A stretch of DNA of 64,000 nt from assembly GCF_027625935.1 (NCBI RefSeq), contig NZ_CP115300.1:5084001-5148000 (forward strand), read 5' to 3'. Below are positions 26,215 through 33,774 of this stretch, piece after piece. The notes under the pieces are model-generated. The model worked only from the letters and a program-made list of their open reading frames with translations. It searched no databases and was not told the DNA's origin. Source of the DNA: Streptomyces camelliae. Lineage in GTDB: Bacteria > Actinomycetota > Actinomycetes > Streptomycetales > Streptomycetaceae. Both the position numbers and the translations under genes were made by a program. Each line of letters starts with the position of its first letter. Within the stretch, counting starts at the first letter, position 1.

Positions 26215-26385
26215 GGGCACAGCTTAAGCGCCGCCCCTTTCTGAGCGCTTTCTACGGCGGTCTACGCGCGGAGATAGCGATCTAGTACTCATACGTTCAT
26301 ACTGAAACCGTTTGTCTTTGTCCACTTCTGCTCGTATGAAACTCCAACGAGGCTCGGGGGAACCCCGTAGGAGATGAGGTCACGC

Positions 26386-27834
26386 ATGTCCACCTCGGCA
26401 CCCGCCAAGGCCCCCACCCCCGAGAAGCCGGGCGGTGCGCCCCGGAACGGGCTCGACCGCTACTTCAGGATCTCCGAGCGCGGCAGCTCCGTCGCCCGGG
26501 AGATCCGGGGCGGTTTCGCCACCTTCTTTGCGATGGCGTACATCATCGTGCTGAACCCGATCATCCTCAGCAGCGCGAAGGACATGTACGGGCACCACCT
26601 GGACAACGGTCAGCTGGTGACGGCGACCGCGCTGACGGCCGCGTTCACCACGCTCCTCATGGGCGTCATCGGCAATGTGCCGATCGCGCTCGCGGCCGGC
26701 CTCGGGGTGAACTCGGTCGTCGCGCTCCAGCTCGCGCCCCGGATGTCCTGGCCCGACGCCATGGGCATGGTCGTGCTGGCCGGTTTCGTGGTCATGCTGC
26801 TGGTCGCCACCGGTCTGCGTGAGCGCGTGATGAACGCCGTGCCGTTCGGGCTGCGCAAGGCGATCTCGATCGGTATCGGCCTGTTCATCATGCTGATCGG
26901 CCTGGTCGACTCCGGCTTCGTCACCCGCATGCCCGACATCGCCCAGACCACCGTCCCGGTCCAGCTCGGCACCGGCGGTCACCTGCACGGCTGGCCGGTG
27001 CTGGTCTTCATCCTCGGTGTGCTGCTGACCTTCGCGCTGATCGTCCGCAAGACGCCGGGCGCGATCCTGATCTCGATCGTCGGCATGACCGTCCTCGCGG
27101 TGATCCTCAACGCGGTCACCACGATCCCGTCCTGGGGCCTGACCGTCCCGAAGTGGCCCGGCAACCCGGTCTCCACCCCCGACTTCGGCCTGATCGGCCA
27201 CGTCAGCCTGTTCGGCGGCTTCCACAAGGTCGGCGTGCTGACCGGCATCCTGTTCGTCTTCACGGTCCTGCTGTCGTGCTTCTTCGACGCGATGGGCACG
27301 ATCATGGGCGTCAGCGACGAGGCCAAGCTGACCGACGCCGAGGGCTACATGCCCGGCATCAACAAGGTCCTCTTCGTCGACGGCCTCGCGGTCGCGGCGG
27401 GCGGTGCCAGCTCCTCCTCGGCCACCACCGCGTTCGTGGAGTCCACGGCCGGTGTCGGCGAGGGCGCCCGCACGGGCCTCGCGAACGTCGTCACGGGCGG
27501 TCTCTTCGCCGTCGCGCTGTTCCTCACCCCGGTCGCCACGATGGTCCCGTCCCAGGCGGCCACCCCGGCGCTGGTCGCGGTCGGCTTCCTGATCCTGTCG
27601 AACTCGATCAAGGAGATCGACTGGGCGGACTACACGATCGCCATCCCGGCCTTCGTGACGATGCTGATGATGCCGTTCACCTACTCGATCACCAACGGCA
27701 TCGGCATGGGCTTCATCACCTTCACGGTGCTGCGCCTGGCCGCCGGCCGGGGTCGGGAGATCCCGGTGCCGATGTACCTCGTCTCGGCGGTCTTCGCCTT
27801 CTACTACCTGATGCCGGCCCTGGGCCTCACGTGA
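26386..27834 (+). CDS. NCS2 family purine permease (AzgA-like)
   Basis: 482 aa from ATG 26386; the ATG at 26374 abuts its own AGGAG and is unlikely to be used. Imports adenine, guanine or hypoxanthine by proton symport, judging from the family. Features: GLDRYFRISERGSSVAREIRGGFATFFAMAYIIVLNP at the start, GLGVNSVV, the TM8/TM10 substrate region CFFDAMGTIMGVSDEA, and ASSSSATTAFVESTAGVGEGARTGLANVVTG, all diagnostic of the AzgA/PbuG branch. About 12-14 membrane segments. The A+T-richer upstream region holds a TTCATAC/GTATGAA inverted repeat (within 26298-26340), but no recognisable purine riboswitch. Confidence 0.93.
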   Translation: MSTSAPAKAPTPEKPGGAPRNGLDRYFRISERGSSVAREIRGGFATFFAMAYIIVLNPIILSSAKDMYGHHLDNGQLVTATALTAAFTTLLMGVIGNVPIALAAGLGVNSVVALQLAPRMSWPDAMGMVVLAGFVVMLLVATGLRERVMNAVPFGLRKAISIGIGLFIMLIGLVDSGFVTRMPDIAQTTVPVQLGTGGHLHGWPVLVFILGVLLTFALIVRKTPGAILISIVGMTVLAVILNAVTTIPSWGLTVPKWPGNPVSTPDFGLIGHVSLFGGFHKVGVLTGILFVFTVLLSCFFDAMGTIMGVSDEAKLTDAEGYMPGINKVLFVDGLAVAAGGASSSSATTAFVESTAGVGEGARTGLANVVTGGLFAVALFLTPVATMVPSQAATPALVAVGFLILSNSIKEIDWADYTIAIPAFVTMLMMPFTYSITNGIGMGFITFTVLRLAAGRGREIPVPMYLVSAVFAFYYLMPALGLT

Positions 27835-28027
27835 TCGGCCGGGGCTCGGAGACCCCGTAGAACTTCTCCGTCTCCTCGACGGCGGCCTGGAACCGCTCGT
27901 CGAAGTCATCGCGAATGAGCGTCCGGACGACATAGTCCTGGACGCTCATTCCTCTTTTCGCCGCGTGGTGCCGGAGCCGTTCGAGCAGCTCCCCGTCTAT
28001 CCGCAGGCTGAGCACACTGGTCCCCAT
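27827..28027 (-). CDS. Ribbon-helix-helix (CopG/Arc-type) DNA-binding protein, orphan
   Basis: 66 aa from ATG 28027 (GTG at 28045 would add six residues). The ribbon SVLSLRIDGELLERLRHHAAKRGMSVQDYVVRTLIRDDF is a classical RHH fold of the type used by antitoxins. The acidic tail (DERFQAAVEETEKFYGV) looks like a free toxin-binding segment. However, no toxin gene is adjacent: the next genes are a permease, overlapped by 8 bases, and a divergent MarR gene. It probably represses its own promoter through the palindrome at 28080-28099. Confidence 0.8.
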   Translation of the reverse strand: MGTSVLSLRIDGELLERLRHHAAKRGMSVQDYVVRTLIRDDFDERFQAAVEETEKFYGVSEPRPIT

Positions 28028-28079
28028 GCGTACGAGGGTCGCCACATCCGACCGGCCGGCGGGTCGCTTTCCGCAATCG

Positions 28080-28099
28080 GCTCACCCGTATGGGTGAGC
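28080..28099. promoter_or_regulatory. Perfect palindromic operator candidate
   Basis: GCTCACCC and GGGTGAGC form an 8-bp perfect inverted repeat around GTAT. It lies 53 bases upstream of the RHH gene and 83 bases upstream of the divergent MarR gene. RHH dimers bind short palindromes of this kind, so RHH autoregulation is the simplest reading. Confidence 0.5.
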
Positions 28100-28157
28100 G
28101 AAGGGTTCAGTGGCCAGGCTCACGGGCATGGCTCCAGCGGGACGCTAGTCTTTAGCG

Positions 28158-28175
28158 AGAGTAATGAGTTACTCT
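28158..28175 (+). promoter_or_regulatory. MarR operator candidate at the marR start
   Basis: AGAGTAA (28158-28164) and TTACTCT (28169-28175) form a perfect 7-bp inverted repeat around TGAG, flanked by CTTTAG and CTAAAG. It lies between a TAGTCT -10-like element (28148-28153) and the ATG at 28183. That location and the A/T-rich arms fit negative autoregulation by the MarR protein encoded next. Confidence 0.6.
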
Positions 28176-28182
28176 AAAGAAC

Positions 28183-28626
28183 ATGCCGGATCTGGACCTC
28201 TCCCACGGTGACGACGCTGCCGCCGTGAACGCCCTCCGCTCCGCCGTGATGCGGCTGAGCCGTCGGCTCAAGCATCAGCGGGTCGACGAGTCGCTGAGCC
28301 CGACCGAGATGTCGGTGCTCGGCACCCTCTCCCGCTGCGGCTCGGCCACCCCGGGCGAGCTCGCCCGCAAGGAGCACGTCCAGCCGCCGTCGATGACCCG
28401 CATCGTCGCGCTGCTCGAAGCCAAGGGGCTGGTCCGGCTGGAGCCGCACCCCGAGGACCGGCGCCAGAAGGTCGTCACCCAGACCGAACAGGCCGAGGCG
28501 ATGCTCGAAGAGAGCCGCCGCAAGCGCAACGCGTTCCTGGCCGGCCTGGCCGAGGGCCTCGACGAGGACGAGTGGGCCAAGCTGCGCGCCGCCGCCCCCG
28601 TGCTGGAGAAGCTCGCACATCTGTAA
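28183..28626 (+). CDS. MarR family transcriptional regulator
   Basis: 147 aa from ATG. Winged helix-turn-helix of the MarR fold: VMRLSRRLKHQRVDESLSPTEMSVLGTLSR, recognition region TPGELARKEHVQPPSMTRIVALLEAKGLV, wing RLEPHPEDRRQKVVTQT, and a C-terminal dimerisation helix ending APVLEKLAHL. It likely represses itself and the MFS exporter 27 bases downstream through the inverted repeat covering its own start; the inducing ligand is unknown. Confidence 0.92.
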   Translation: MPDLDLSHGDDAAAVNALRSAVMRLSRRLKHQRVDESLSPTEMSVLGTLSRCGSATPGELARKEHVQPPSMTRIVALLEAKGLVRLEPHPEDRRQKVVTQTEQAEAMLEESRRKRNAFLAGLAEGLDEDEWAKLRAAAPVLEKLAHL

Positions 28627-28653
28627 GAAACCGTCGCAAGGAGGCGAACCGTT

Positions 28654-29991
28654 TTGAGTACGGGACCCGGAGTAGATTCCGCCCCCGCACCGACCACCCA
28701 CAACTCTCGTAAGTCCTCGATGTTCAGCTCGCTGAGGATCAGGAACTACCGCCTCTTCTTCCTCGGCCAGGTCGTCTCCAACACCGGTACCTGGATGCAG
28801 CGCATCGCCCAGGACTGGCTCGTCCTCAGCCTCACCGGCTCCTCCGCCGCCGTAGGCATCACGACGGCCCTGCAGTTCCTGCCGATGCTCCTCTTCGGCC
28901 TCTACGGCGGTGTCCTGGTCGACCGCCTGCCCAAGCGCCCCACGCTGCTGGTCACCCAGGCGTCGATGGCCGTGACGGGCCTGGCGCTCGCCGCGCTGAC
29001 CCTTTCCGGACAGGTCCAGGTCTGGCACGTGTACCTCGCCGCGTTCGCCGTCGGCCTCGCGACCGTGGTGGACAACCCGGCCCGCCAGTCCTTCGTCTCC
29101 GAGATGGTCGGCCCCGAGCAACTGCAGAACGCGGTCAGCCTGAACTCGGCGAACTTCCAGTCCGCCCGGCTGATCGGCCCGGCCGTCGCCGGCCTGATGA
29201 TCACCGGCGTGGGCACCGGCTGGGCGTTCCTCGCCAACGGCCTGTCCTTCGCCGCCCCCATCACCGGCCTGCTGCTGATGCGCGCCCGCGAGCTGCATGT
29301 CGTCGAGCGCACCCCGCGCGGCAAGGGCCAGCTCCGCGAAGGTCTCCAGTACGTGGCCGGCCGCCCGGAGCTGATCTGGCCGATCGTGCTGGTCGGCTTC
29401 ATCGGCACCTTCGGCTTCAACTTCCCGGTCTGGCTGACGGCCTACGCCCAGCACATCTTCCACGCCGGCGCCGGTGCCTACAGCCTCTTCAACACCCTGA
29501 TGGCCGTCGGCTCGCTGGTCGGCGCCCTGCTGGCCGCCCGGCGCGGCACGGCCCGGCTGCGCGTCCTGATCGCCGCCGCGGTGGCCTTCGGCGCGCTGGA
29601 GATCGTGGCCGCGCTGGCACCGTCGTACTGGCTGTTCGCGCTGCTCATGGTCCCGATCGGGATCTTCGGCCTCACGGTGAACGTCACGGCGAACACCGCC
29701 GTCCAGATGGCCACCGACCCGGCCATGCGCGGCCGGGTGATGGCCCTGTTCATGATGGTCTTCATGGGTGGTACGCCGCTGGGCGCGCCGGTCGTCGGCT
29801 GGATCACCGACACCTACGGCGCCCGGGTCGGCTTCGCCCTCGGCGGCATCGTCTCGGCCGCCGCGGCCGGTGCGATCGGTCTGATCCTGGTCCGCATCGG
29901 CGGGCTGCGTCTGACGGTGGGCTGGCATCGGGGCCACCCTCAGGTCCGCTTCGTCCCGAGAGAGCGGGAGGAACTGGCGACGGCGGCGTAG
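28654..29991 (+). CDS. MFS exporter, TTG start
   Basis: 445 aa from TTG 28654, with AAGGAGG 11 bases upstream. About 12 membrane segments; family hallmarks FFLGQVVSNTGTWMQRIAQDWLV at TM1 and GLYGGVLVDRLPKRPTLLV at the loop 2-3 signature place it with the MFS_3/EntS-like drug and siderophore exporters. It follows the MarR gene in an operon, the common layout for a ligand-induced efflux pump. Substrate unknown. Confidence 0.92.
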   Translation: MSTGPGVDSAPAPTTHNSRKSSMFSSLRIRNYRLFFLGQVVSNTGTWMQRIAQDWLVLSLTGSSAAVGITTALQFLPMLLFGLYGGVLVDRLPKRPTLLVTQASMAVTGLALAALTLSGQVQVWHVYLAAFAVGLATVVDNPARQSFVSEMVGPEQLQNAVSLNSANFQSARLIGPAVAGLMITGVGTGWAFLANGLSFAAPITGLLLMRARELHVVERTPRGKGQLREGLQYVAGRPELIWPIVLVGFIGTFGFNFPVWLTAYAQHIFHAGAGAYSLFNTLMAVGSLVGALLAARRGTARLRVLIAAAVAFGALEIVAALAPSYWLFALLMVPIGIFGLTVNVTANTAVQMATDPAMRGRVMALFMMVFMGGTPLGAPVVGWITDTYGARVGFALGGIVSAAAAGAIGLILVRIGGLRLTVGWHRGHPQVRFVPREREELATAA

Positions 29992-30061
29992 GCCTGTGGC
30001 GTAAGGCCCCTTGGCGTAGGGCCGTACGGATGCGTGTCTGCGTGTCGATCGCGGGTGCGAT

Positions 30062-30116
30062 TGTCCCATATGAGATGACTTCTGACGATATGTCCTCTCG
30101 GAAATCGTATGGGACA
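30062..30116 (+). promoter_or_regulatory. Long-spaced inverted repeat before the TIGR03118 gene
   Basis: TGTCCCATA (30062-30070) and TATGGGACA (30108-30116) are perfect 9-bp inverted copies 37 bases apart. The right arm abuts the CAGGAG ribosome-binding site of the gene at 30128. It may be paired operators or an RNA stem whose distal arm would sit against the ribosome-binding site. Confidence 0.5.
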
Positions 30117-30127
30117 GGAGCATCCAC

Positions 30128-31294
30128 ATGGCATCACAGACATCGACCCCCAGACCCCGCTCCCGCGTACGGCTGCTGACGGCGGTCGCGCTGACCCTGG
30201 GCACGGTCGGCGCGCTCGCCGCCGCCGGGCCGTCCGGGGCCGTGGGCGGGCCGCCGGTCGGCGACCACGGCTTCCGGGAGCGCGACCTCGTCTCCGACCT
30301 CGCGAACCGAGCGGAGCTGCAGGACAAGAACCTGCAGAACCCCTGGGGGCTGGTGCGCACGACGGACGGTTCGATCAGGGTCTCCAACAACGCGACCAAT
30401 ACGTCCACGGTGTACTCGGGCGCCCGGGACGACCGGCCGGTCGTCGTCGGCTCGCCCGTCGTGCAGCTCCCCGACAACGCCGACCCGACCGGGGTCGTAC
30501 GCAACGACACCGACGACTTCCGCTTCAGCTCCACCTCCACCGGAAAGACCCACCCCGCGCGGTTCATCTGGGCCGGGGAGAACGGCGGCCTCTTCGCCTT
30601 CAACCCCCGGGTCCTCCCGACGCAGGCCGTCCAGGTCGCCCAGGAGGACGACGCGGTCTTCAAGGGCCTGACCCTCGTGGACAGCGAGAAGAGGGAGACG
30701 AAGCAGCACGGGCACCGGCAGCCGCGCATCCTCGTCGCGAACTTCCGTGACGCCCGCATCGACGTCTTCGGCACCGACTTCAAGCTGATCCCGCAGCCCG
30801 CAGGGGCGTTCCAGGACCCGAACATCCCGGGGGGCTTCGCGCCGTTCGACGTCAAGAACATCGGTGACAGGATCTTCGTCACCTACGCCAAGCAGGACGA
30901 GAAGAAGCACGACGACGTCGCCGGACCGGGCAACGGCTTCATCAACGTGTTCAGCACCAAGGGCAAGCTGCTCCAGCGCTTCGCCAGCGGGGGCATGAAG
31001 TCGCCGCTCAACTCGCCCTGGGGCCTGGAGGTGGCGCCCAAGAAGTTCGGGAAGTTCGGCGGCGACCTCCTCGTCGGCAACTTCGGCGACGGCCTCATCC
31101 ACGCGTTCGACCTGCGGACCGGCCGCTTCGAGGGCACCCTGGACAACCCCGCCGGGCAGCCGATCGTGATCAACGGCCTGTGGGGACTGCAACGGGGCAC
31201 CGCCAAGTCCGGCGGCGAGGACAGCGTCTGGTTCGCCGCGGGCATCAACGACGAGCAGGACGGGCTGCTCGGCACCCTGCGCGCCGAGCGCTGA
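30128..31294 (+). CDS. Secreted TIGR03118 family beta-propeller-like protein
   Basis: 388 aa from ATG. Signal peptide to ~40 (LLTAVALTLGTVGALAAAGPSGAVG). The mature protein has the TIGR03118 pattern: DLVSDLANRAELQDKNLQNPWGLVRTTDGSIRVSNNATNTSTVY, then GGFAPFDVKNIGDRIFVTYAKQDEKKHDDV and GGDLLVGNFGDGLIHAFDLRTGRFEGTL. Repeated four-stranded units of this kind form propellers. No catalytic residue is known for the family. Ends in a shared terminator with the convergent GNAT gene. Confidence 0.88.
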   Translation: MASQTSTPRPRSRVRLLTAVALTLGTVGALAAAGPSGAVGGPPVGDHGFRERDLVSDLANRAELQDKNLQNPWGLVRTTDGSIRVSNNATNTSTVYSGARDDRPVVVGSPVVQLPDNADPTGVVRNDTDDFRFSSTSTGKTHPARFIWAGENGGLFAFNPRVLPTQAVQVAQEDDAVFKGLTLVDSEKRETKQHGHRQPRILVANFRDARIDVFGTDFKLIPQPAGAFQDPNIPGGFAPFDVKNIGDRIFVTYAKQDEKKHDDVAGPGNGFINVFSTKGKLLQRFASGGMKSPLNSPWGLEVAPKKFGKFGGDLLVGNFGDGLIHAFDLRTGRFEGTLDNPAGQPIVINGLWGLQRGTAKSGGEDSVWFAAGINDEQDGLLGTLRAER

Positions 31295-31320
31295 TCCGCC
31301 GGCCTTTCCCGCACCCGGGA

Positions 31321-31356
31321 GTGCTCGCCCGGCGGTCACACCCGCCGGGCGAGCAC
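31321..31356. terminator. Strong bidirectional terminator
   Basis: A perfect 15-bp stem, GTGCTCGCCCGGCGG (31321-31335) and CCGCCGGGCGAGCAC (31342-31356), with a 6-base loop. Its right arm is within the last codons of the leftward GNAT gene, so it serves both convergent genes. Confidence 0.85.
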
Positions 31357-31860
31357 CTGCCCCGGCCAGTCGCCGTTCGTGCCGGAGGTGTAGGTCTCGG
31401 TCGGCGTGAAGCCGTTGGCCCGGTAATAGGCCACGAGCTTGCCGTCGCCGCCCGCGTAGCAGTCCACGCGCAGCAGCCCGACCCCGGCCCGCCGGGTCTC
31501 CTCGGCCGCGTGCGTGAGCAGCGCGGCACCGGCACCCCGCCCCTTGAAACGGCGGTCGGAGGCGAGCCAGTGGATGTACCGCTCGGGCTCACCGGGCGGC
31601 GGAAGGTGGGACAGATAGTCGCCGGGCGCGTCACTGAGCGTGAGCGTGGCGGCCGGTACGCCGTCGACCTCGGCGATGTACGTACGGCCCTTGCCCATGT
31701 ACCCGGCGACCGAGTCCGCGACCCTCGGGTTCTCCGACATCGGCTCGCTTCCCCACTGGCCGCTGCGGCCCTGCGCGACCAGCCACTCCACACAGCTGTC
31801 GAGCATGCCGAGTATCACGGGAAGATCGTCGGGTCCGCCGTCACGAATGATGATCGTCAT
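31336..31860 (-). CDS. GNAT family N-acetyltransferase
   Basis: 174 aa from ATG 31860 (in-frame ATGs at 31869 and 31872). N-terminal IIRDGGPDDLPVILGMLDSC, acetyl-CoA site DRRFKGRGAGAALLTHAAEETRRAGVG, and C-terminal VAYYRANGFTPTETY are the standard GNAT motifs A and B. Substrate unknown. Transcribed away from the ThpR gene, with starts 39 bases apart. Confidence 0.88.
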   Translation of the reverse strand: MTIIIRDGGPDDLPVILGMLDSCVEWLVAQGRSGQWGSEPMSENPRVADSVAGYMGKGRTYIAEVDGVPAATLTLSDAPGDYLSHLPPPGEPERYIHWLASDRRFKGRGAGAALLTHAAEETRRAGVGLLRVDCYAGGDGKLVAYYRANGFTPTETYTSGTNGDWPGQVLARRV

Positions 31861-31899
31861 GAACGCCATCATGCCCACCGGGTCTGCGAAGGTGAAGAC

Positions 31900-32472
31900 A
31901 TGAGACTCTTCGCCGCGGTGCTCCCTCCGGACCACGTCGTCCATGAACTCGCCGCCGAGATCGCCAAGTTGAAGAGGCTGCCCGGTTCGGAGGGGCTGCG
32001 CTGGACCAACCGGCCGGGCTGGCACTTCACCCTCGCTTTCTACGGCGAGGTCGCCGACGACCTCGTACCCGACCTGTCGGACCGCCTGTCCCGGGTGGCC
32101 CGCCGCACGGACCCCTTCGACCTGGCCCTCTCCGGCGGCGGCCAGTTCGGGCACGGCAAGGCCTTGTGGACGGGCGCCTACGGCGGGGTGGAGGCGATGC
32201 GGCTGCTGGCCGAGCGGGCGGAGGCGGCGGCACGCAAGGCGGGGCTGCCGATGGGGGAGCACCGGCGGTACAAGGCGCACCTGACCGTGGCGCGGAGCCG
32301 GGACTCGGTGGACGTACGGCCCTTCGTCGATCTGCTCCGGGGTTTCACCAGCACGACCTGGACGGTGAGCGAGCTGGCGCTGGTGCGCAGCAACCTGCCA
32401 CGGTCCGGGGTGCCGGGCGAGCAGCCGCGCTATGAGGTGGTCGCCCGCTGGGCACTGGGCGCCGGCCGCTAG
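31900..32472 (+). CDS. thpR: RNA 2',3'-cyclic phosphodiesterase (2H family)
   Basis: 190 aa from ATG with GAAGG upstream. The two catalytic HxT motifs of the 2H phosphoesterase fold are present: WHFTLAFYG near residue 43 and KAHLTVAR near residue 128, about 85 residues apart as expected. The start MRLFAAVLPPDHV is typical of bacterial LigT/ThpR. It opens 2',3'-cyclic phosphates on RNA ends. A tiny membrane peptide gene follows 10 bases after its stop. Confidence 0.93.
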   Translation: MRLFAAVLPPDHVVHELAAEIAKLKRLPGSEGLRWTNRPGWHFTLAFYGEVADDLVPDLSDRLSRVARRTDPFDLALSGGGQFGHGKALWTGAYGGVEAMRLLAERAEAAARKAGLPMGEHRRYKAHLTVARSRDSVDVRPFVDLLRGFTSTTWTVSELALVRSNLPRSGVPGEQPRYEVVARWALGAGR

Positions 32473-32482
32473 GCTCGATGGC

Positions 32483-32569
32483 GTGGACCCGAAAACCCGG
32501 AACCGGATCATGGCCGGTGTGCTTGTGCTGATGTTTGTGGTGGTGGCTGTTTCGGCGGCTGTCAGGTAG
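32483..32569 (+). CDS. 28-aa single-pass membrane peptide
   Basis: A tiny gene from GTG 32483 to TAG 32569: a charged start (DPKTRNR) followed by one hydrophobic helix (AGVLVLMFVVVAVSAAV) ending in Arg. It lies 10 bases after thpR and before a dispersed terminator palindrome. Start context is weak, so expression would rely on coupling to thpR. I recall near-identical short peptides annotated in other Streptomyces at this place; otherwise function unknown. Confidence 0.6.
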   Translation: MDPKTRNRIMAGVLVLMFVVVAVSAAVR

Positions 32570-32576
32570 GAGCGGC

Positions 32577-32651
32577 GGGGAACTGCGGCCGGTTCTTCGG
32601 CTGCGGGCCGTCGGTGGCCGGTCGCGCAGTTCCCCGCGCCCCTTGGGGCGC
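32577..32651. repeat. Dispersed Streptomyces palindrome / terminator
   Basis: GGGGAACTGCG (32577-32587) pairs with CGCAGTTCCCC (32625-32635), directly followed by the perfect palindrome GCGCCCCTTGGGGCGC (32636-32651). This CGCAGTTCCCCGCGCCCCT block is, from memory, one of the commonest intergenic repeats in Streptomyces genomes and works as a transcription stop. Here it separates the thpR unit from the convergent aldo/keto reductase. Confidence 0.8.
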
Positions 32652-32683
32652 TGCCCCTCACGGGGCTGCCAGGAGAATCCGTC

Positions 32684-33679
32684 CTACCAGGCGAAGGCCT
32701 CCGGCGACGGCCCCGGGCCGGGGAACACCTCGTCCAGGCCCGCCAGCAGCTCCTCGCTCAGCTTCAGCTCGACGGCACGCAGCGCCGACTCCAGCTGCTC
32801 AGCGGTACGCGGGCCGACGATCGGGCCGGTCACGCCGGGGCGGGTGAGCAGCCAGGCCAGGGCCACCTCGCCGGGCTCCAGGCCGTGCTTGTCGACCAGG
32901 TCCTCGTACGCCTGGACCCGGGCGCGGGCGGCGGGGTCGTTCAGGGTCTCGGCGGCGCGTCCGGAGGCACGGCGGCCGCCCTGGACCTCCTTCTTGATGA
33001 TCCCGCCCAGCAGACCCCCGTGCAGCGGGGACCAGGGGATGACCCCGAGGCCGTACTCCTGCGCGGCCGGGATGACCTCCATCTCGGCGCGGCGCTCGAA
33101 GAGGTTGTACAGGCACTGCTCGCTGACCAGCCCGATGGTGCCGCCCCGGCGCGCGGCGGCCTCGTTGGCCTGGGCGATCTTGTAGCCGGGGAAGTTGGAG
33201 GAGCCGACGTAGAGGATCTTGCCCTGCTGGACCAGGGCGTCGATCGCCTGCCAGATCTCCTCGAACGGGGTGTCCCGGTCGATGTGATGGAACTGGTAGA
33301 GATCGATGTGGTCGGTCTGCAGCCGCTTCAGGCTGGCGTCCACGGCCCGCCGGATGTTCAGCGCGGAGAGCTTGTCGTGGTTGGGCCAGGCCGGCTGCCC
33401 GTCGGGCGCCATGTTGGCGTAGACCTTGGTGGCGAGGACGACCTTGTCGCGCCGCCCGCCGCCCTGGGCGAACCAGTTGCCGATGATGCTCTCGGTGCGC
33501 CCCTTGTTCTCACCCCAGCCGTACACGTTGGCGGTGTCGAAGAAGTTGATGCCCGCGTCCAGCGCCGCGTCCATGATCGCGTGGCTGTCGGCCTCCTCGG
33601 TCTGCGGACCGAAGTTCATGGTCCCGAGCACGAGCCGGCTGACCTTGAGTCCCGTACGTCCTAGCTGCGTGTACTCCAT
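32684..33679 (-). CDS. Aldo/keto reductase
   Basis: 331 aa, ATG 33679. NADPH-dependent carbonyl reductase of the TIM-barrel AKR fold. The catalytic tetrad is visible: Asp and Tyr in FFDTANVYG, Lys in VVLATKV, His in IDLYQFHHIDRD. The cofactor end (VTGPIVGPRTAEQLESALRAVELKLSEE) is typical of the voltage-gated-channel-beta-like/YajO group. Physiological substrate unknown. Diverges from the beta-propeller gene at 33775. Confidence 0.93.
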   Translation of the reverse strand: MEYTQLGRTGLKVSRLVLGTMNFGPQTEEADSHAIMDAALDAGINFFDTANVYGWGENKGRTESIIGNWFAQGGGRRDKVVLATKVYANMAPDGQPAWPNHDKLSALNIRRAVDASLKRLQTDHIDLYQFHHIDRDTPFEEIWQAIDALVQQGKILYVGSSNFPGYKIAQANEAAARRGGTIGLVSEQCLYNLFERRAEMEVIPAAQEYGLGVIPWSPLHGGLLGGIIKKEVQGGRRASGRAAETLNDPAARARVQAYEDLVDKHGLEPGEVALAWLLTRPGVTGPIVGPRTAEQLESALRAVELKLSEELLAGLDEVFPGPGPSPEAFAW

Positions 33680-33774
33680 GGTTCCCTAGCCAACGGCTTG
33701 AAGTGCGCTCGAAGCAAGCGCCTTTGGGGCGTGGCATAGGGTTTCGCCGAGTCGATTGTCCCCAGGGAGCCCCC

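Noticed and set aside
26221..26385. Purine riboswitch upstream of the NCS2 permease
   Set aside because: The region is A+T-richer and has a TTCATAC/GTATGAA repeat, but the conserved three-way junction and loop sequences of purine riboswitches are not present.
28174..30882. 902-codon minus-strand frame across MarR, MFS and the TIGR03118 gene
   Set aside because: Spans three clear genes and their regulatory spacers on the other strand; no recognisable domain.
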